DNA from: Melampsora larici-populina 98AG31
Lineage: Eukaryota; Basidiomycota; Pucciniomycetes; Pucciniales; Melampsoraceae
Assembly: GCF_000204055.1 (NCBI RefSeq)
Contig: NW_006768842.1
Span: 148,397-212,396 of the forward strand
Direction: 5' to 3'
DNA length: 64,000 nt
Position numbers and translations under genes: made by a program. The notes under the pieces are model-generated. The model was not told the DNA's origin. It searched no databases and saw only the letters and a program-made list of their open reading frames with translations. Positions 33,402 to 44,381 of this stretch are shown here, one piece after another; within the stretch, counting starts at the first letter, position 1; every line of letters starts with the position of its first letter.

Positions 33402-36400
33402 GCAGTCTCAATGGTACATGATACCAAGCTGCCCCGGTCAGCACTTGCCACGTCAGCCGCCGCTGAAAAGAGTCGCTCAACTGCACTTGAAGCCGCAGTG
33501 ACACTGAGTTAATCCTGTGAAAGGGAGGAGAGTACGGGGTACTTGGAGGCATGAACCTGTAAAAATAAAGGAAGGTCAGTAACACACAAACAAACAAAAC
33601 TCAAAAAGATAAACCATGACTAACCTTCCACCAAAGCAGGATCTCTTTTGGATCACCAATCTTCTTTGGATTGGTGTATTCAACATTATTGAGGTACCTA
33701 TCCAGCTCGTCGACGACTTGGGACTGGACACCAGCCCCAAATGCAAAAGTACCCAAAGGTGCGCTTTGTTCTAAGTCCATACTGTTGCGTTTGGATGTAG
33801 GAGTGAGAGTTGAAGTTGATTCAAGTTTGGCTTTTCTAGTATCAAAGTTGGACCAAAGTAGCTGTTGGGTGTTGAGAGTGTGAGGGTTGTCTTTGCCTAA
33901 TGCACCCTCAAAGAACTGAAGGCGCAGCCCAGGGTGAAATATAGAAGCCATTACCAAGGTCTCGCACTCAAGAGCCTCCTTGTAGTAGATCTGGACCCTT
34001 TCTTGCATCTTGATGATCATCGGCAAGACAGATTCATCAACCACCTTAGCGCGCCGTTCCAAGTGAGCAGTGAGGTCATAGTACATGCCTAGAACCATTC
34101 ATCCACTTGGAATATCACCTTCCATCTTCTTTGTAAGGCTTACAAAGATCTTCAAGCAAGATTAACAAATTTCAGTCATATTGAATTGAGGCTTAATATC
34201 AAAAATGGATTATTACAAACCTTCAGCTCAGAGCTGGCTTCCTCAATAGCGTCCCAGTCTCTTGGCGAGAAATATATCTCATGAAAATACCCGCGCGGTT
34301 TACCACTAGCACAATGTCGAGAGCCGGCCCTTTAAACTTGTCGAGATCAGCTTTAAGCAGTGCATCTATAACCTGGAAACATAATGATAATAATAAATTC
34401 AGTCAATTCAAGTGTTTAACACTCAACTTTGGTTTATCAAACAGCCATTTACTTCCTTGGCACAATCCCTTTACCTCGTGATTCATACTTAATATTCCAT
34501 TGGGTCCCGTAACCCGCAATTAGGCCTGGTCCAGTATACCCAAGGCGTTTAGCCTCTTGCTTGAATACCATTCGCCATGCGCTAGCACGGGTTATACGGC
34601 GTATAACAAAGTCAAGCTTCGGGATAAAAGAACTATAAGTTAATTTGACATTTGATTTAACAATTTTGTAAATCAAACTGGGCTTACATTTGTCATCAGA
34701 GTCTGTATTCAATGTCTGTTCTTGTGTTTGGTAGTAAGCTGAGCAGCACAATCTGCAGCTGCGTATTTGTCTCCTTTGGTCTCAATCACAGTCATCTCCT
34801 CATCTTCCAAACGGTCAAGCTCAGCATCTGCTAGATCCAGCACATCTTTTACATCCTTGTCGTATTCAATTTCGGCATCTTCAAGGGTTAATTCTTCCTC
34901 GTCATGATCCTTGAAAACATTCAAAGCAGCCGGAGTTAGTGTTTTGGAGTCGATCTATTCGGTGTCATCTACCACAGTCACCGCTTTGTCTTTGGACTCC
35001 TCATTGATGGTAGGGAGGGTTCCAGTGACCGGAAAACCCCCCAGAATTGTCTCTCTAAGACGAGAAGGTGGCTTTGGAGTCATACCAAGCTGTGAAAGAC
35101 CAGCATTGACCACAAGCTGTAGCTTGTGGCACAAACATTTGACATGTAACTTTGGAGACCAGCTGTACTTTCCAATTTGATCCTTCTGGCTGAGCTGAGA
35201 ATGCATCTCCTTGGCCATAGTAACATTCAAAGAGGCTGAGTCAGTCGTTTGGGCAAGCATGTGCATTCGAGAAATCAGAGACTGTGTTAGTACTTTCAAA
35301 TGTAAATAATGATGATGATTGAATAGAGACTTATCTTGAGTGGTGAGAGTGGGGCTGGTCTGGTGACTTTGGGGTGTGAAGTCGTGAGGATCCAAGTGTC
35401 TTGGTGCCTTTTGAGTGTGGGGTGGTGAGAGTATGGGTAGCCTGGTGAGTTTTGGATACCAAGCGGTGAGGAAGTCGTGACTTTTAAGAGTGAGGTGGGT
35501 AGAATTTGTGTGTAGTGGTGACTTTGAAATGTTGGGTGGTGAGATGATGGGGTCCGCCCTTAGCAAAGGAGGGACTTAGCGCTTTGTGAAATACTACTGT
35601 AGGACCAACTATTCCGCTAAGAAGTTCTATTAAGGACGTGTCGGATTACATGCGTTGATACAGGTTTCTGTATCTCTGCATAGACTCAGTGCTTTTGAAT
35701 ACACACAGGTGGTTCAATCAAGTAATTGACTATCGGCACCGCCAAATACTGGCCTTGATGATGCCATGCTACCAGTTGCATTCAACAAAATCCCCGTTTT
35801 CATTGACGTAGAATACAGTGGCCCCGATAAAACCGTGTATGTTGCCTTCTTGATGTGCAGACGTCGTGAACAAGCATAAACTTACCTGGAATGTTCTTTG
35901 AATAATAATCTTAATGTTAGGTGATGACAATCAAAAGAGCCAAAAAAACAAAAGAAATAACTTACTGAAAGTTCATTGATGACAGTCTGTTGAAGAGACA
36001 TGTATATAGTCTTGGCTTTGTTTGCCATCAACTTTCTGCCAAAGATCTTGCATTCCTTATGGCAGTACGAGAAGGCTGCTCTGAGTAAAGCATCTTCCAC
36101 TTGAATCCAAGGTAGAGCGTGCCTGAGTACCCAGAGACAAAGAATCTGGTTGAGGACTTGGTTGTTGAACATAGGAACTGGATTTCCAAAGAATGATTTG
36201 ATGACAGGTTGAGATGAAGTCGCCTTTGCTTCAGCTAGCTCTTTGGCTGTCGGGGGAACATTCAGACCGGCCAAGATCGCCAGATTACGTCCTTTACAAG
36301 GTGCACGGATACGTCCAGTATGTACACCATTGCAATGGGCCTTAAGGTTGCTAGTTAAGTTGTCCTTACTTACACGGACCGCGTCTTTCTTACAGAATCG

Positions 36401-36434
36401 GCAAGGGTAAGAGAGAGGTGGGCCGTTAGGATCC
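33402..36434 (-). pseudogene. hAT transposase, minus strand, decayed and cut by the gypsy LTR
   Basis: Reading from the LTR leftwards, the gene opens inside a BED-type zinc finger (CRFCKK ... NLTSNLKAHC, 36290-36420), then NVPPTAKELAEAK and FGRKLMANKAKTIY. Past an intron comes the first catalytic region (LVHDV, about 35860) with a frameshift, then LHVKCLCHKLQLVVNAGLSQ (about 35130), an acidic linker (34720-34920), GYGTQWNIKYESRGKG (34480-34540), the late part (VDESVLPMIIKMQERVQI, LDRYLNNVEYTNPKKIGDP) and the dimerisation block (ASSAVERLFSAAADV, near 33440-33490) with a TAA just before it. It has the hAT domain order but frameshifts and stops. Its N-terminus and 5' end are lost at the LTR boundary at 36435. 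Confidence 0.75.
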
Positions 36435-37468
36435 TGTCAGCTTGAGATTCCAAGTAGAGACTAACGGGATAAGCTCAAGATGAAAAGTGACTCGAAAGAC
36501 AAATTCTGAGATGATAAGGTGAATACGCACGGGCTTTGTGGTAGCAGTTGGGCTACTATAAGTTCTAGCCAAGTAAGGAATTCTGTTTCAATTGAACAGA
36601 AGTTGATTAGTAGTAGTTCTAATCAATCAGGAAAAAGTATCTTAAGTGAGGTGTAAACTCGCTTACTTGGACAACTCCTCGTAGAGTTTTGGGATCCAAA
36701 AAAGGTAGCTATTTTAGAGATCTAAATCAACTAAACGCCTTCCACTAGGTCTTACTGATAAGATCCTAATAGGTAAAGATTTAAATCCTTCGTCCTCAAG
36801 CGATAGGGTGAAAATCAGGAAAAATTGAATGAAGATACAGTTCTGAAGATTTACGTAACTGGAGTTTTCTTTTAAGAAACAAAAGAAATGGAACGATAAA
36901 AGTGAGACAGAGAGCTAGTTTTTGAAGAAGTAAGTCTTTAGAAAAGCTATTGTCTAAAATTTAAGTTTTAATGCGGCTTGGTTTCTGTTAAAAGTAAAAC
37001 GAGTTTCGTTTATCAAATAAGAGCTTTGAGTAATTCAAGTAGGAATTGGTGGTTATGTTTTTTAGTGTGGTCTCTTCTTTCTTAGGAGAAATCTATGGAT
37101 TATATAGGAGCTGGGTTTCTAACGTGGCGTAATAATCTTCTAATTTGCCTAAGCTGGTTTGGTAAAATTAAGGGTTCTTGATTTTTCCTGAAATCGTTTT
37201 CGTTGTGATCTTCCAGGTTAGTTAATGTAGTGTTTTAACTGGTCTGGTGGTTGTGGGGTTGAGTTCGCCTGGTCAGGGTTCAATTATTATTGGATCCTGG
37301 CCAGTGTTTCGAATAGTTGTAATGTGACGTAATTGTTCACTCTTGAAACTCGAGTGTTGAGATGTGATATATATATTTTTATAGATTTTTGTAATTATAA
37401 TTATTGTCAAGGTTAAGTGGTTTAGTTATTTGGGAATTTTAGTGTGACTAAGTTCCTCATAGCTGACA
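36435..37468 (-). repeat. 3' LTR of the gypsy element (1034 bp)
   Basis: Starts TGTCAGC and ends GCTGACA. It differs from 44906-45939 at about three positions. It is the 3' LTR because the coding strand is minus. Confidence 0.95.
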
Positions 37469-37497
37469 CTCTCCGGGGTGGGGGAGAGAAGAAAAAT

Positions 37498-40400
37498 TCA
37501 TTGAGAGTTTTTCTTCTCTGCTCTATACTTTCTCAGTACTTGCTGCGAGTTCGCTATTTTATCTTCAGATAGCCATTCATCGCTATCAGCGCCTCTACCT
37601 TTATATCTTACTAGATATAATCTCACGTCTTTGCCGGAGAGTTTAATTCTTTTATGTTCTAAAACTTTGTGGACGGTTTTAGGTGTGTCTTCTTCGAATG
37701 GAATGATTTCGTCCGGTGACTTTCTATTAGGAAATTTCGCCCGATCTGTTTCTTTGAAGTGTTTCAAAAGGGACACTGGGAATGTAGGGTGTTTCCTGGC
37801 AAAGTCTCCGGTTAGCATTACTTCAACTGCGTTTGGGCCGTGTAATTTTACTACTGTAAAAGGACCTACAAAGGAGTCTTTAAATTTCCTTGGCCCTTGT
37901 ATGTTATTAAAGTTGATAGTCGATATTAGTACTTTGTCTCCTATTTGAAACTCTGGTTCTTTGTGTGTTTTGTCCCAACGATTCTTGTTGTACTTGACTG
38001 CTTCGTCTATACATTCTTTTGCGTATGTTCTAGCTTTTGAGAGCATGTCATGGAAGCTTAATGCTGTCGGATGAATATTAATATCCCTGTCTTTGACCAT
38101 ATCTTTTGGTGTCCGGGGGTTGTAGCCTCTTTCTAATTCAAACGGCGTTTTATTTGTAGTGCTATGGATACTAGTATTGTATGCTAATTCTAACGCTGGT
38201 AACAATGTTTTCCAGTCGTGAGTGTAGCCATCTCTATCTTTAAATGTCAATCCAAAAGCGCAGTATCGTCTGAGCATGTCTTCGAGGCTTTGTATCATAT
38301 GCTCCGCTAAACCATCAGTCTGAGGGTGGTATGAGGTGGACATTGCTAGCGTCGTTCCCATCAACTTTGTGAGTCCTTTCCAGAATTCAGAGGTGAATTT
38401 TGGGTCCCTGTCACTTATAATGATTCTGGGAAGCCCACAGTCGGTAATGATGGTTTGCCAGAATAATAACGCTGTTCCCATAGCGTCGATTTCCTTGTGA
38501 CATGGTAAAAACCGTGTTCGACGCGAAAATCTGTCTACTGTTACTAGTACACTATTTACATTATCATTGCCTGCGGGAGGTAGTCCTGTGACAAAGTCCA
38601 TGTTGATTACCTCCCACGGGAATTTTGGTTCTTCTATTCTCTGAAGTAGCCCAAATCGCTTCCCCGTCTGTCTGTTAGCCTTTTGACATCTTTCACATGA
38701 CTCTACGTAATCGTGTACTTCGTTTTTCCAGTCCGGCCACCAAGCTGTGGAGCTTACTCTCTGAACTACTCTGTCTTCGCTCAGATGTCCAGACATGAAA
38801 TCGTCGTGACAAACTGCCAGAATTTTCTCGATATCTGCTCTGTCGCATATGACTAGCACGTTCGTGTGTTTTTCTCTATGATAGAGTATTCCTGAGATTA
38901 GGGAGAACTTTCCTTCCTGGAATGGTTCTTTCCATTGCGTTTCTAAAGTACTTTCCATGGCTACGTCTTTTATTTCTGTGCTGAATATTTTTAAAAGTGT
39001 AGAAGTGTTTGGGTTTTTCAAATAACTATTCTCTACGTTTTCGAAGAATTCGTCGGATAGTTCGCATAGACTGATACCCATGATCAGTACGTCTCTGTCT
39101 GTGTCTTCGGCTTCCCAAGCTGGGTTGTTCTCGTCGTTGGGCATTGCCATTCTGCTTAATGCGTCAGCGTTACTGTGTAGTATACCTGGTCGATGTGTAA
39201 TTGTCATGTACGACTTATACTCTTGAATTGCTAATTGCCATCGTAGCATGTGTCTGGTCGGAGTTTTTGTATTCATTAGCGATTTGATTGCTTGGCAGTC
39301 TGTAATGACTTCGAAGTAAATCCCGTCCAGGTAATAGTGAAGTTTATTCAGAGCCCATACTAGAGCTAGGCATTCTAGTTGGGGTGCTCCGTATCTTTTC
39401 TCACTCTCTTTAAGTTGTCGAGAAATGAAACATACCGGTCCGTTAACAAGTTTCTCTTTGACTACTTGTTTTTGGTGTAGGGCCGCTCCAAGTCCTGAAA
39501 AGCTTGCGTCGACGTATAGGATAAATGGCTTACCAAAATCTGGTTGCAATAAGCATGGCGCTGATGTGAGCAAGTTTTTCACATTATTCCATGCTTTAGC
39601 TCTCTCATCTGTAATCGAGAAGTCTACTCCTTTCTTAAGTAAATAGTAAAGCGGGAACGTGACTTTGGCATAATTTTCTAGGTACATTCTGTAGTAGCTG
39701 GAAAACCCTAAGAAACTTTGTACGTCTTTAACTGTTTTGGGTAACTGCCTGTGGAGTACTGCTGCGACCTTATTCTGATCTATTGCTAGAGTAAGACCCG
39801 ACACTATATGTCCTAGTGCCTTAACTTCGTGAAATCCAAATTTGCATTTGTCTAGTGAGATCGTGGCTCCTAAGTTTTCTAATTTTGTTAGTATTGATGT
39901 TAGTGTTTTGACGTGTTCTTCCCATGACTCGTGAAATATAATAATATCATCTATGTATACGATGACATTTCCTCTGCGTAGTTCTTCGTAGAATTCAGTG
40001 TCCATCATCTTTTGAAAAAATGCTGGGGCATTTTTGATGCCAAAAGGCATTCTCTGATACTCGAATATTCCTAAATGTAAGATGATTCTCAGGAATTTTC
40101 TGCTGTCTTTTGATACTACATTTTGGTGGAACCCTTTCATCAAGTCCATTGTTGTAATATAGACTGATTTTCCTAAATTTGTAATTACTTGTTCAATCCG
40201 TGGCATGGGATATCTGTCAGGTACTGTGTAGGCATTCAGCGCCCTGAAATCTCCACATACTCTAGACTTACCTCCGTGCCATGCCACCACGCATGGTGTG
40301 GTAATCTCGACGTCCTCGTTCTGCTGGACTTTCCTGAGGATGCCTAATTTAACCAATTCGTCTATATGAGTTTCTAATTCCACCCGGTTTCTTGGGCTAG

Positions 40401-43400
40401 CTGGATATGCGGCTTTTCTTAAGATCGGGGGATATGGTTTCTCTACTGTCAGAGATATTTCTACCTCATATTTTCGTATAGTACCTATTTTCTTTTCGCC
40501 CAGACCAAAAGTAGTGTGGTATTTATCCACTATTGAATGTATCTGTTCTTTCTGGTCATTCGTCAGGTTGTCGCCTGAAACAATCCTTCTTCTTAATATG
40601 TTATTTGTTGTGGTGTCTTTTGGATGCGGAGTTTGGACTGCCAGAATTCGCTTTGTGCTCTGTAGTGCGAACTTCTTCTTTTTGTTGTCATTACCTATAG
40701 TAAAGTACTTTTCGCGGGTATGCATAATGTCTATACCATATAGGGATAGAAAATCGTCGCCTAGTATAAAATATGTAGGGGTCGCGTTCTCTATTATTAC
40801 GAATTCCGCGCGAATACGTATGGATCCCTCTGTATGCGGGAATATGATTGGAAATTCTATGACTCCTAGCGGAGTTAGCGCTTCTCCACATCCTTTGAAG
40901 GTCAGACTGCTTTTTGGTAACATTCTGTTCTTCCAGTCTCCTATTATTGTAGATAGGTACCGTGCTCCTACTATCGAACACGACGCGCCACTATCTAGTA
41001 GCAGGCTTACCTCTTGATTGTTTATTAGCACGGTCGTAATGCTATGTTGACCTATCATGTGCGCTTTACCAGCCGAAGGTCTTGTCTTCAGTTGTCTTGC
41101 GTCTCCAATGTGATTTTTCAAATTTTTTGAAAATTCTTGTGGCAATTCCGTTTCTGCTTGAACCTCTGATATATCTAATTCTGTAGCATTAGACTCTATT
41201 GCTAGTATGTGCTCCCCTGGGAACTTCTTACCCTGGATCTCAGATTCATTTTTCGGTTGAAAAATTGCTTCAGAGTCTTCAAAGGTAATTTCGATTGTGT
41301 CTGAATAAGAAACTTTCATTCCATATAATTGCATCATGTCAGACCCTAGGATAATTTGTGGGGTTGTTGTGTTGTTCATAATCACAAAGTCTGCCATCAT
41401 CACACATGACGCTGTTGGGTGGACAAATTGTATGGGTAGTCTCACCTCCCCTATTGCTTCCAATTTTCCTGTTGGTGTCCAGTATCGTTTGGGCGGTGTG
41501 GGTTTCATATCAAATTTCCATGATGGCCATATCCTGTTTAGGATACATGGTGTTATCATTGAGCTTGACGCTCCTGTATCTACGAGGATGTTGAATTCCC
41601 AAGTATTACAGATAATTGTTAACCAAGGACACCCGAGTCTTGTGTCACAAGTCTTTCTGCGTAGGAACTTGGGTGCTTGAATCTGTATCTCGTCTATACA
41701 AGCTATGTCTAGTGTTTCGTGTCCATCTTGTATCATTGTCACTATTTCGTCGTTGTCTGAAAGGCTCTCTGCATCGCTATAGAACGTTACATCTTCGTGA
41801 TCTGAATCTATGGGCGTAATATCCTCTTGTTCAACCATGTTAATGGCTTTGCCTTTCCTTCTGCACGACCTATAGTCATGTTTGGGTTCTGTGCTACCGC
41901 ATGTGTCGCACTTCCCTGGTATACGGACCGTTGTTGGTTTGGTTGTCGCTTTTGGGTCAGGTGTCGTAGTGCCGCTTGTTGCCTGAGTCTTCCAGTCCAA
42001 GTTCCTGGCAATACGCTGACTAGTGTTTTTACCTATTGTCGTTCTGTTAACCACTTCTTTGAACGTGGTTGTAAATTCGACAAAGTCTGATAGAGTCAAC
42101 ATTCTACTCCTGACTGCGTGGTCTAGATCGCCTGGGCATTGTTCCAGAATCTTATCAATGGTATCCTCAAGATCAATCCCCGGTTGTGCTGCTTCCAACC
42201 TCTTCCTTTGAACAACTAACCATTTCACTGGTTCTTGGTTTTTTGTAGAAAAATGGTCCTTGTCGAAAGCTGATTGCATGTCTCTTCTCCACTTCCTAGT
42301 GCCAAATTTCGCGTTTATTGCTTCCTTCCATTCTTCCCAAGACAATTTGCCTTCTTTTATTTTCTCGAGAAACCACAACTGTGCTAGCCCTGTCATTGCT
42401 TGGCTGACTCTCGATGTGATCAATGCGTCAGGTACGTGCATATCTTCTTTCACTCTGTCTATCCAACTGATAAAATCAACGTGGTTGTACTCACCTTCGC
42501 CACTAAACTTTGGCCAGTTCCTGCTAGCTGGTACTTCGTTCTTAAGTGCTTTATAGAGTATAAGCTCATCTGATGCTGCGTTGTTAGTGTATTCTGACTT
42601 CTGTTGGATAATGTCTTCTATAGACTCGTTTTTAAATGCTAACGGAGCTATATCTCTAGCTGAAGGTGAAGGTTCTGCGGTGTACTCAGCATTGTGTGGG
42701 GTTGATGAAGCAATTGGTTCTCCTGCTTTCGATGATTCTTCTGCTTTGTTCATGTGGGGCGGTAAGTCTCTGAGGTTCTTAGTCTCCACTGTTTCTGCTA
42801 AAGGTAACATAGGGGATGCCTTATCTTTCACGAGAACTAGATCCGCTAAAAGTCCTATGATCTGCTCATTTTGAGATCGTAGTAACCCTTGCTCTTCTAG
42901 CTGGTCTTCTCTGTGTTTAATTACTAAGTTCTGTAGCTGCATGAATTCGTTTGTTATGGAGATTGGGGTGGTTTCGTTCTCAATACTGATTGGTTGTTGT
43001 TTGTGTGTTGCCCACAGACTTTTTATATCTGTCATCTGGTTCTCGAAAAGTCCATGCATATCTGATATCATGGTTGAACGAATTTTTTGATTTGCTTCAT
43101 GGAACGCAATATGTCCTTTGCATATCAGGTCTTCCGTCTGTTCATACTTACTGTTCATTTTCAATCTCATGGTTTCTAACCAGGAATTTATCTGGACCGC
43201 TGCACTGTCTGTTATCTTGATAGCTTTCTCAATATCGTCACTTACTTTGTTTAGTGACACGATCTGAGAATTAATATTCTCGGAGAGTCCTCCCAACATC
43301 CCATCGATGTTCTCAATTCTCTCATTTGTGGCTCTGGATGTACGGACACAATTTTTTATGGTTTTTATTTCTTTTTCTAATTTAAACAAACTTTGTACAA

Positions 43401-43959
43401 GAGGAGAAATTGAATCAGACAAATTTGAGTGAAATGGGGCCAGCAGTTCCCTATCTAAGGGGAGTATCATGCGTTCTAACGACTCGTGTAGCTCTTCACT
43501 AGACCTAATACTTCCTGAAGATCCGCTACGGCTACACTCCCTGAAGGTCTTGAGGACGGTTTGCGCTTGTTGTTGCGACGGCTGTCCCTCGTTTCCACTA
43601 TCTTCTTTTCGAATGTGGTCCAATCCCATTCTACTGGATTCCATCCTTTCGTGTGATCTAGCAGAGGTTGGTAGCCCATCTGTTTGATCAATTTGCGATG
43701 CAGGTCTTTGTCCATGATGGTCGTGTGTTTGAATGCTTTCGCGTCTTTTGCTTCTCGGGCTTTCACCCACAGACCGTAATTCGCTTCGTGCTGCTGCAAG
43801 ATAGCTCGAACTTCGACTGTTGGTTCCGGGAGATGGGTCGATGTTGATTGGAGGTTCTGCACTGATATGGCTGGAGCGGAGTCTAGTCGTAACGCCGACA
43901 GAGTGTTCGGATCCTGCGACGCTGGAAGACCGCGAGGCGTTGCTTCTTGTGGTAGGCAT
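37498..43959 (-). CDS. Gag-Pol polyprotein of the chromodomain gypsy element (2153 aa)
   Basis: One uninterrupted frame from ATG at 43959 to TGA at 37498. Residues 1-~690 are Gag: a Ser-rich start, helical middle, and a CX2C-X6-H-X4-C zinc knuckle near 686 (CDTCGSTEPKHDYRSC). A retropepsin follows near 790 (ILVDTGASSS, later IILGSDMMQLYG) and a second, separate one near 985 (LLLDSGASCS, later FILGDDFLSLYG). Reverse transcriptase is near 1190-1400 (CGDFRALNAYTVPDRYPMP, YIDDIIIFHESW), RNase H near 1480 (YVDASFSGLGAAL), and integrase from ~1715 with HHCC zinc (SGHLSED, CERCQKA) and a DDE triad (NMDFVTG, SDRDPKF, GLAEHMIQS). The last ~60 residues are a chromodomain (YLVRYKGRGADSDEWLSE) that in this family steers integration to marked chromatin. 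The start is the first ATG after the leader. The product is predicted to be a self-cleaved precursor. Confidence 0.95.
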   Translation of the reverse strand: MPTTRSNASRSSSVAGSEHSVGVTTRLRSSHISAEPPINIDPSPGTNSRSSSYLAAARSELRSVGESPRSKRRESIQTHDHHGQRPASQIDQTDGLPTSARSHERMESSRMGLDHIRKEDSGNEGQPSQQQAQTVLKTFRECSRSGSSGSIRSSEELHESLERMILPLDRELLAPFHSNLSDSISPLVQSLFKLEKEIKTIKNCVRTSRATNERIENIDGMLGGLSENINSQIVSLNKVSDDIEKAIKITDSAAVQINSWLETMRLKMNSKYEQTEDLICKGHIAFHEANQKIRSTMISDMHGLFENQMTDIKSLWATHKQQPISIENETTPISITNEFMQLQNLVIKHREDQLEEQGLLRSQNEQIIGLLADLVLVKDKASPMLPLAETVETKNLRDLPPHMNKAEESSKAGEPIASSTPHNAEYTAEPSPSARDIAPLAFKNESIEDIIQQKSEYTNNAASDELILYKALKNEVPASRNWPKFSGEGEYNHVDFISWIDRVKEDMHVPDALITSRVSQAMTGLAQLWFLEKIKEGKLSWEEWKEAINAKFGTRKWRRDMQSAFDKDHFSTKNQEPVKWLVVQRKRLEAAQPGIDLEDTIDKILEQCPGDLDHAVRSRMLTLSDFVEFTTTFKEVVNRTTIGKNTSQRIARNLDWKTQATSGTTTPDPKATTKPTTVRIPGKCDTCGSTEPKHDYRSCRRKGKAINMVEQEDITPIDSDHEDVTFYSDAESLSDNDEIVTMIQDGHETLDIACIDEIQIQAPKFLRRKTCDTRLGCPWLTIICNTWEFNILVDTGASSSMITPCILNRIWPSWKFDMKPTPPKRYWTPTGKLEAIGEVRLPIQFVHPTASCVMMADFVIMNNTTTPQIILGSDMMQLYGMKVSYSDTIEITFEDSEAIFQPKNESEIQGKKFPGEHILAIESNATELDISEVQAETELPQEFSKNLKNHIGDARQLKTRPSAGKAHMIGQHSITTVLINNQEVSLLLDSGASCSIVGARYLSTIIGDWKNRMLPKSSLTFKGCGEALTPLGVIEFPIIFPHTEGSIRIRAEFVIIENATPTYFILGDDFLSLYGIDIMHTREKYFTIGNDNKKKKFALQSTKRILAVQTPHPKDTTTNNILRRRIVSGDNLTNDQKEQIHSIVDKYHTTFGLGEKKIGTIRKYEVEISLTVEKPYPPILRKAAYPASPRNRVELETHIDELVKLGILRKVQQNEDVEITTPCVVAWHGGKSRVCGDFRALNAYTVPDRYPMPRIEQVITNLGKSVYITTMDLMKGFHQNVVSKDSRKFLRIILHLGIFEYQRMPFGIKNAPAFFQKMMDTEFYEELRRGNVIVYIDDIIIFHESWEEHVKTLTSILTKLENLGATISLDKCKFGFHEVKALGHIVSGLTLAIDQNKVAAVLHRQLPKTVKDVQSFLGFSSYYRMYLENYAKVTFPLYYLLKKGVDFSITDERAKAWNNVKNLLTSAPCLLQPDFGKPFILYVDASFSGLGAALHQKQVVKEKLVNGPVCFISRQLKESEKRYGAPQLECLALVWALNKLHYYLDGIYFEVITDCQAIKSLMNTKTPTRHMLRWQLAIQEYKSYMTITHRPGILHSNADALSRMAMPNDENNPAWEAEDTDRDVLIMGISLCELSDEFFENVENSYLKNPNTSTLLKIFSTEIKDVAMESTLETQWKEPFQEGKFSLISGILYHREKHTNVLVICDRADIEKILAVCHDDFMSGHLSEDRVVQRVSSTAWWPDWKNEVHDYVESCERCQKANRQTGKRFGLLQRIEEPKFPWEVINMDFVTGLPPAGNDNVNSVLVTVDRFSRRTRFLPCHKEIDAMGTALLFWQTIITDCGLPRIIISDRDPKFTSEFWKGLTKLMGTTLAMSTSYHPQTDGLAEHMIQSLEDMLRRYCAFGLTFKDRDGYTHDWKTLLPALELAYNTSIHSTTNKTPFELERGYNPRTPKDMVKDRDINIHPTALSFHDMLSKARTYAKECIDEAVKYNKNRWDKTHKEPEFQIGDKVLISTINFNNIQGPRKFKDSFVGPFTVVKLHGPNAVEVMLTGDFARKHPTFPVSLLKHFKETDRAKFPNRKSPDEIIPFEEDTPKTVHKVLEHKRIKLSGKDVRLYLVRYKGRGADSDEWLSEDKIANSQQVLRKYRAEKKNSQ

Positions 43960-44018
43960 GAATTCACTCTTGTAAGTTTATACGGTCTGGATGCAGTACT
44001 TCTCAAAAAGAAAATTTA

Positions 44019-44381
44019 CTAACGGGGTATTCTATTTCTCGGGCTGGAGTAACCAGGTATTGACGTGAATCTCTCAAATAGGCTAATCGTAGCTGGTGCC
44101 GCTGGGCTAACACTGAGATCAATGTTAGGAGGTCGGTTGCGAGTTTTGTTAACTGGACTGTCAATAATGATGGCAGTGGCTTGTGTGTCTGAAGTCTGCT
44201 TTGGAGTAGTCTGTCCTTGCTGGTCTTTGGTCGTTCCTATATCTTCTTCAAAGCTTTCGTTGGTGAGAGGGCTGGTGGATTCTAAACTCTTTTCGCCTTC
44301 GATTTGGCTTTGGGGAGTAAGGCTATCTTCTCTTCCGCTGAAGGTACTACGGTACGCTGGTAAACTTTGTACGTTCGACAC
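44019..44381 (-). CDS. Small ORF between 5' LTR and Gag (120 aa, uncertain)
   Basis: An ATG-started minus-strand frame ending 60 bp before the gag ATG. It is rich in Ser, Thr, Pro and Gln (SLTPQSQIEGEKSL, KQTSDTQATAIIIDSP) with no known domain. It may be an upstream ORF or the product of an alternative transcript; it could also be chance in a leader. An A-run near 44485 lies further upstream. Confidence 0.35.
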   Translation of the reverse strand: MSNVQSLPAYRSTFSGREDSLTPQSQIEGEKSLESTSPLTNESFEEDIGTTKDQQGQTTPKQTSDTQATAIIIDSPVNKTRNRPPNIDLSVSPAAPATISLFERFTSIPGYSSPRNRIPR

